Positions 5,883 through 7,351 of a stretch of 7,351 nucleotides of DNA are shown here, in pieces (within the stretch, counting starts at the first letter, position 1; each line of letters opens with the position of its first letter). The position numbers were made by a program, and so were the translations under genes. The stretch spans positions 1 to 7,351 of the forward strand of contig DKDL01000094.1 of assembly GCA_002449335.1 (NCBI GenBank), written 5' to 3'. The DNA comes from Succinatimonas sp. UBA6849 (lineage in GTDB: Bacteria > Pseudomonadota > Gammaproteobacteria > Enterobacterales > Succinivibrionaceae). A model generated the notes under the pieces. It was not told where the DNA came from, made no database searches, and saw only the letters and a list, made by a program, of their open reading frames with translations.

Positions 5883-6245
5883 ATGAAAAAGTCGTTAGAC
5901 CCCGGCATTTTTCTGATAAAAAAGGAAAACTTGCGTTTAAAGGAAGAAAACTCTAAACTCAAAGCAAGAGTGGAAAATATCGAAAATAAGCTAAGAGAGG
6001 CAAAACTGTTGGACCTTTTGTTCCCAGTTGTCGTTGCTTCAATGTTTACTGTTTGGGGATATGATTTTTTATTTTTCTTTGATGATATTTTAGTTTCTAA
6101 AGAAGAAGGTGCGCTTTTTAGTGAACAATTGACCTTTACAACGATGTTTCTGAACATTAGAGGTCTGGAGTTTTCAATTATGATTTCAACTGCTATTTTA
6201 CTTTCATTCATCTCTTTCTATATATATAGAACAAGGAGAAATTAG
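5883..6245 (+). CDS. Unrecognised small membrane protein with N-terminal coiled coil
   Basis: 120 residues; I do not recognise a family. Residues about 12-41 are rich in Lys, Glu and Leu with a heptad-like pattern (ENLRLKEENSKLKARVENIE), predicting a coiled coil. Two hydrophobic segments follow, about 43-66 (LLDLLFPVVVASMF...) and about 95-115 (FSIMISTAILLSFISFYIY), joined by an acidic loop, and the C-terminus is basic (RTRRN). By the positive-inside rule both ends are cytoplasmic. An in-frame stop lies directly before ATG 5883, which has no clear Shine-Dalgarno sequence; TTG 5931 follows AAAGGA and is an alternative start. The end contains AAGGAG (6233-6238), the ribosome binding site of the tiny gene starting 2 bases after its stop codon, so the two are probably translationally coupled. 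An antisense ORF over the same bases has no supporting signals. Confidence 0.6.
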   Translation: MKKSLDPGIFLIKKENLRLKEENSKLKARVENIENKLREAKLLDLLFPVVVASMFTVWGYDFLFFFDDILVSKEEGALFSEQLTFTTMFLNIRGLEFSIMISTAILLSFISFYIYRTRRN

Positions 6246-6247
6246 AA

Positions 6248-6349
6248 ATGATTTTATTTTGTTCAATTCTTTTTATTATTGCCACGATATCCGTTTTTGG
6301 AACTATCTTATTTATGGTTTATGATCTTAATAAGAATAACAAATCTTAA
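6248..6349 (+). CDS. Tandem membrane microprotein, copy 1 (33 aa)
   Basis: 33 codons encoding one hydrophobic span (about residues 2-25) with TISVFG in the middle and the polar tail YDLNKNNKS. Apart from the initiator Met, charges occur only in the tail, which predicts a C-terminus inside the cell. AAGGAG ends 9 bases before ATG, and the start is 2 bases after the stop of the 120 aa membrane gene. It matches the copy at 6822 in all but 6 of 102 bases, and the similarity continues into the 3' spacer. No known family recognised. Size and shape resemble type I toxin peptides (Ldr, TisB, Fst type), but that is inference from form only. Confidence 0.65.
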   Translation: MILFCSILFIIATISVFGTILFMVYDLNKNNKS

Positions 6350-6378
6350 GATGGTAACAATTTAAGGTTACAAGGGAG

Positions 6379-6447
6379 ATGAGTTTATTTTGTACAGTAG
6401 AAGATCTTGTGCATAAAAGAATAAGGTGTCTTGTTCAAAATAATTAA
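6379..6447 (+). pseudogene. Copy 2 of the microprotein array, only the 5' end kept
   Basis: The start lies exactly 131 bases after copy 1, with AAGGTT 9 bases upstream. Codons 1-6 read M-S-L-F-C-T, as in intact copies, then the sequence changes abruptly after TTTTGTACA and a 22-codon frame without hydrophobic core runs to TAA 6447. The unrelated segment that follows is bounded by the inverted repeat 6398-6406/6525-6533. Best read as a disrupted copy; a genuine 22 aa peptide cannot be excluded. Confidence 0.4.
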
Positions 6448-6533
6448 GTTAATTGGTTATGCCCCATGCACTAGTACAAAACATCAGTTGTTATCAATTC
6501 TGTTTTGAAGTGGACTGTGTATGTGATCTTCTA
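6398..6533. repeat. Segment bounded by 9-bp inverted repeats, interrupting array copy 2
   Basis: TAGAAGATC (6398-6406) and GATCTTCTA (6525-6533) are perfect inverted copies. Nested inside are TTCAAAA/TTTTGAA (6434-6440, 6503-6509) and AATTG/CAATT (6451-6455, 6495-6499), so the whole segment can fold into a long interrupted hairpin. It lies where copy 2 loses similarity to the other copies. It may be a small palindromic insertion or a structured RNA. No target-site duplication is evident. Confidence 0.4.
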
Positions 6534-6577
6534 GAAATTCTCTCTTATTGTATGTTTAGAAATAGGATTAGCTATAA

Positions 6578-6676
6578 ATGATATTTGTTACTGTTCTATT
6601 TATTTTTGAGTTTATTTTCTGTTTGGGAATAATCTCTTTGATGGTTTATGATTTTTATAAGAAGAACAAATCATAA
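6578..6676 (+). CDS. Tandem membrane microprotein, copy 3 (32 aa, most divergent)
   Basis: 32 codons. DNA and protein differ from the other copies in the first half, which has a Glu at 11 inside the hydrophobic span. The second half keeps the family pattern: G-x-I-x-L-M-V-Y-D, then five residues and N-K-S before the stop. TAGGAT lies 9 bases before ATG, the same spacing as in the other copies. Retention of start, length and C-terminal motif despite DNA divergence suggests that it is translated and selected. The Glu in the span could alter insertion or oligomer contacts. Confidence 0.6.
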   Translation: MIFVTVLFIFEFIFCLGIISLMVYDFYKKNKS

Positions 6677-6689
6677 GAATGTAGAAAGA

Positions 6690-6791
6690 ATGATCTTATT
6701 TTGTACAATTCTTTTTATTATTAGCACGATATCCGTTTTTGGAGTCATCGCCTTGATGCTTTATGAGCTTTCTAGAGATAACAAATCATAA
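6690..6791 (+). CDS. Tandem membrane microprotein, copy 4 (33 aa)
   Basis: 33 codons: hydrophobic span with FIISTISVFGVIALM, then tail YELSRDNKS. The first half is nearly identical in DNA to copies 1 and 5, while the second half differs (GVIALMLYEL rather than GTILFMVYDL) and is closer to the broken copy at 6953. The AAGAAT hexamer sits 9 bases upstream and overlaps the stop codon of copy 3, so translation of the two may be linked. Mosaic similarity suggests exchange between copies. Confidence 0.63.
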   Translation: MILFCTILFIISTISVFGVIALMLYELSRDNKS

Positions 6792-6821
6792 GAAGCTAAC
6801 AACCTTAAGAAGACAAAATAA

Positions 6822-6923
6822 GTGATTATATTTTGTACAATTCTTTTTATTATTGCCACGATATCCGTTTTTGGAACCATCTTATTTATGGTTTACGATC
6901 TTAATAAGGATAACAAATCTTAA
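6822..6923 (+). CDS. Tandem membrane microprotein, copy 5 (33 aa, GTG start)
   Basis: 33 codons, 96 of 102 bases identical to copy 1. The start is GTG rather than ATG, placed exactly 132 bases after the start of copy 4, with AAGAAG 9 bases upstream. Two of the six differences from copy 1 are silent (ACC/ACT, TAC/TAT), and the tail ends NKDNKS. The downstream spacer also matches that of copy 1 (GATGGTAACAA...). The change to GTG and the weaker ribosome binding site may reduce output. Confidence 0.6.
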   Translation: MIIFCTILFIIATISVFGTILFMVYDLNKDNKS

Positions 6924-6952
6924 GATGGTAACAACTTAAGGTGACAAGGTAG

Positions 6953-7055
6953 ATGAGCTAATTTTGTGTGAGCTCATTCGTCCTAGGTATGATAGCTTGC
7001 ATGGGCGTTATTGCACTGATGTTTTTATGAATTCTACAACTTTTGTAAATCTTAG
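6953..7055 (+). pseudogene. Copy 6 of the microprotein array, broken by nonsense and frameshift
   Basis: It starts 131 bases after copy 5 with AAGGTG 9 bases upstream. Codon 3 is TAA where intact copies have TTA or ATA. The frame then resumes F-C, and near the end reads MGVIALM, as in copy 4 (FGVIALM), with ATG 7019 at exactly the expected codon 23. A run of five Ts (7022-7026) has one T too many; removing one restores FYEFYNFCKS and TAG at 7053-7055, so the copy is 102 + 1 bases. A GTG at 6968 could still give a 20 aa peptide to TGA 7030. Confidence 0.6.
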
Positions 7056-7066
7056 AAGGTGGCTTA

Positions 7067-7270
7067 TTGGATCTTAAGGAGAAATTAGAAGGTACAATTT
7101 ACAAAATCTTAATTACCGAATTTACTTTTTCTATTCTTTTAATCGTGAGAATACTCTCCTTTAGCAATTTATCTTTCAACTCTCTAAAAACGCTATCTTA
7201 TTTTGTAAGCCAAATTGGTCTTAAAAAGTCCGATCTTATACAATCGGACTGTATTAGAGCAAAATGCTAG
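7067..7270 (+). CDS. Doubtful small ORF after the array (67 aa, TTG start)
   Basis: 67 codons from TTG with AAGGTGG a few bases upstream. The product would have a charged amphipathic start (DLKEKLEG) and a hydrophobic stretch (ITEFTFSILLIVRILSF), consistent with another small membrane protein. Against it, the last third overlaps the 7227-7250 hairpin, which looks like a minus-strand terminator, and no family is recognised. It contains a 15-base copy of the sequence just before array copy 1. Confidence 0.3.
   Translation: MDLKEKLEGTIYKILITEFTFSILLIVRILSFSNLSFNSLKTLSYFVSQIGLKKSDLIQSDCIRAKC
7076..7090 (+). repeat. 15-bp direct repeat flanking the array (copy at 6233-6247)
   Basis: AAGGAGAAATTAGAA occurs identically at 6233-6247, as the ribosome binding site region of array copy 1, and at 7076-7090, past the last degenerate copy. 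It may mark the edge of a duplicated block or a seventh unit that has lost its coding part. Confidence 0.55.
7222..7250 (-). terminator. Terminator-like hairpin for leftward transcription
   Basis: AGTCCGAT (7227-7234) and ATCGGACT (7243-7250) form a perfect 8-bp stem with an 8-base loop. On the minus strand it is followed by TTTTT (7227-7223); on the plus strand there is no T-run. It would end a transcript entering from beyond the right edge. Confidence 0.6.
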
Positions 7271-7307
7271 ACTAGCTTTCTGTTGATTCAACAAGGTTGA
7301 GCCAAAG

Positions 7308-7351
7308 TTAGTTTTTATCTTTAGGGATAAGATCTCTACTTTCCACGGTTA
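7308..7351 (-). CDS. Possible C-terminal end of a minus-strand gene
   Basis: One minus-strand frame enters from the right edge and reads TVESRDLIPKDKN before TAA at 7310-7308. About 58 bases later comes the terminator-like hairpin, an arrangement that suits the end of a gene. Thirteen codons are too few to identify it. Confidence 0.3.
   Translation of the reverse strand, partial: TVESRDLIPKDKN

Larger units (their letters stand above)
6248..7055 (+). repeat. Tandem array of about 131-bp units
   Basis: Unit starts at 6248, 6379, 6578, 6690, 6822 and 6953. Steps are 131, 199, 112, 132 and 131 bases. A standard unit is a 102-base ORF plus a 29-30 base spacer. Copies 1, 4 and 5 share long near-identical stretches, including CACGATATCCGTTTTTGGA in all three. 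The long step reflects the inverted-repeat segment in copy 2; the short one a spacer of only 13 bases. Confidence 0.75.

Noticed and set aside
5879..6211. 110-codon minus-strand ORF
   Set aside because: Antisense to the 120 aa membrane gene, which has helix-like residue periodicity and an end coupled to copy 1; the antisense product is Ser/Lys-rich without clear structure.
6690..6791. Resemblance of the microproteins to CydX (cytochrome bd small subunit)
   Set aside because: Only a short FGVI-type match plus size; no cydAB nearby and no CydX N-terminal W/Y signature.
6248..7055. CRISPR-like array
   Set aside because: Units are about 131 bp, coding and without short identical repeats separated by unique spacers.
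7266..7293. Palindromes GCTAGACTAGC and TGTTGATTCAACA
   Set aside because: Central gaps of one base cannot form stable hairpins, and no regulator family is suggested by them.

Overview
The window looks like chromosomal DNA from an AT-rich, polarly flagellated gammaproteobacterium. It carries flgT, flgO, flgP and flgN in the neighbourhood known from Vibrio, where FlgT/O/P build the H- and T-ring accessory structures of the sheathed or fast-rotating polar flagellum. AT-richness plus FlgTOP plus a PD-(D/E)XK_9/AAA-like nuclease gene would suit a gut gammaproteobacterium such as a member of the Succinivibrionaceae. That placement is inference; no marker gene here proves it.

Layout: (1) 1-507, the 3' part of a PD-(D/E)XK nuclease-fold gene. 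(2) 526-600, a complete tRNA-Arg(CCT) on the minus strand, whose likely -10 box sits inside a hairpin (607-647) that may also terminate flgT. (3) 652-3976, flagellar genes: flgT on the minus strand, diverging from the flgO-flgP-flgN operon on the plus strand. The 134-base divergent intergene holds two opposed sigma-54-like GG-N10-GC elements that share the same GC, plus a strong dyad. A strong intrinsic terminator closes the operon at 3987-4049; flgM is not at its usual place next to flgN. (4) 4262-5762, an accessory pair: an OB-fold SSB-like protein without an acidic tail and a CobS/MoxR-type AAA+ ATPase, followed by a hairpin terminator.

(5) 5883-7055 is the most unusual part: a small coiled-coil membrane protein (120 aa) is translationally coupled to a tandem array of tiny paralogous genes. 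Four intact copies encode 32-33 aa single-span membrane peptides ending in N-K-S, one copy (6379) keeps only its 5' end, and one (6953) carries a nonsense codon and a +1 frameshift. The unit is about 131 bp, and every copy has a purine-rich Shine-Dalgarno-like hexamer exactly 9 nt before its start codon. I do not recognise the family. It could be a type I toxin-like peptide family, or a structural or regulatory microprotein family working with the 120 aa protein. (6) 7056-7351 holds a doubtful small ORF, a minus-strand terminator-like hairpin and perhaps the C-terminal end of a minus-strand gene.
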